Assembly: GCF_030813495.1 (NCBI RefSeq)
Contig: NZ_JAUSUI010000005.1
Location: 1-64,000 of the forward strand
Origin: Ancylobacter polymorphus
GTDB taxonomy: Bacteria > Pseudomonadota > Alphaproteobacteria > Rhizobiales > Xanthobacteraceae
Reading direction: 5' to 3'
DNA length: 64,000 nucleotides
Of this stretch, positions 63,995 through 64,000 are shown one piece after another. The first letter of the stretch is position 1. Each line of letters opens with the position of its first letter. Position numbers and translations under genes: made by a program. Below the pieces are notes generated by a model, which saw only the letters and a program-made list of their open reading frames with translations, was not told the DNA's origin and did not search any database.

Positions 63995-64000
63995 ATGAAA
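63995..64000 (+). CDS. Start of next gene, cut by the window edge
   Basis: GGGAGAGAG at 63981-63989 followed by ATGAAA at 63995 looks like a ribosome binding site and start codon in the same operon. Only two codons are visible, so nothing can be said of the product. Confidence 0.45.

Noticed and set aside
1-64000. tRNA, rRNA, CRISPR, insertion sequence or prophage
   Set aside because: Read through the gene-free gaps on both strands; no cloverleaf-like, repeat-spacer, transposase or phage pattern was seen. A tRNA or CRISPR search program would be decisive.

Overview
This window is GC-rich bacterial DNA with the gene content of an alphaproteobacterium of the order Hyphomicrobiales (Rhizobiales). 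A Xanthobacteraceae-like genome (Ancylobacter, Starkeya, Xanthobacter) would fit, but that is an inference from style and not a measured match. The evidence is HdaA, a DUF992 protein, a malic enzyme-phosphotransacetylase fusion, the long bacterial AspRS, an iron-sulfur bacterial photolyase, and many Rhizobiales-type ABC importers with GntR or LacI regulators. I see no tRNA, rRNA, CRISPR array, insertion sequence or phage gene.

Layout. (1) 1-2441: N-terminal part of a glycine-rich autotransporter running off the left edge. (2) 3053-6307: a tight plus-strand cluster of DUF3429 membrane protein, DCC thiol-disulfide protein, short-chain dehydrogenase, a 58-residue DUF2256 protein and an Fe-S photolyase, read here as a light or singlet-oxygen response unit. 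(3) 6415-14365, minus: GntR regulator, polar amino-acid ABC importer, class III aminotransferase, gamma-glutamyltransferase-like enzyme and a ureohydrolase, probably for guanidino or gamma-glutamyl amines. (4) 14536-24345: a branched-chain-type ABC importer with a hydantoin/allantoin racemase and a GntR regulator, divergent from a PuuE-type allantoinase and two M20 amidohydrolases. This is a ureide or hydantoin uptake and breakdown locus. (5) 24418-33094: a ribose-type ABC importer with GntR regulator and PfpI-like protein, divergent from Fe-alcohol dehydrogenase, aldehyde dehydrogenase and alpha/beta hydrolase. (6) 33321-35692: two cold-shock proteins, a PhzF-like protein and a small glycine-zipper protein. 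(7) 35863-55207: housekeeping core of malic enzyme, AspRS, RNase D, Ppx, Ppk, HdaA, AI-2E-family permease, PurM and PurN, interrupted by an ATP-grasp protein, a methyltransferase and a BenE-like transporter. (8) 55236-64000: a LacI-regulated sugar or polyol locus with a two-permease ABC importer, DhaK/DhaL-type kinase and an Asp/Glu-racemase-like protein lacking the second cysteine.

How the genes work together. Half of the window is uptake and catabolism of small nitrogen or carbon compounds. Each unit pairs one importer with dedicated enzymes and a regulator. Stem-loops next to binding-protein genes and palindromic operators in the divergent promoter regions suggest how these units are controlled. 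The least explained parts are the DhaKL/racemase-like locus, the DUF2256/photolyase cluster and the ureide locus with its atypical M20 enzyme.
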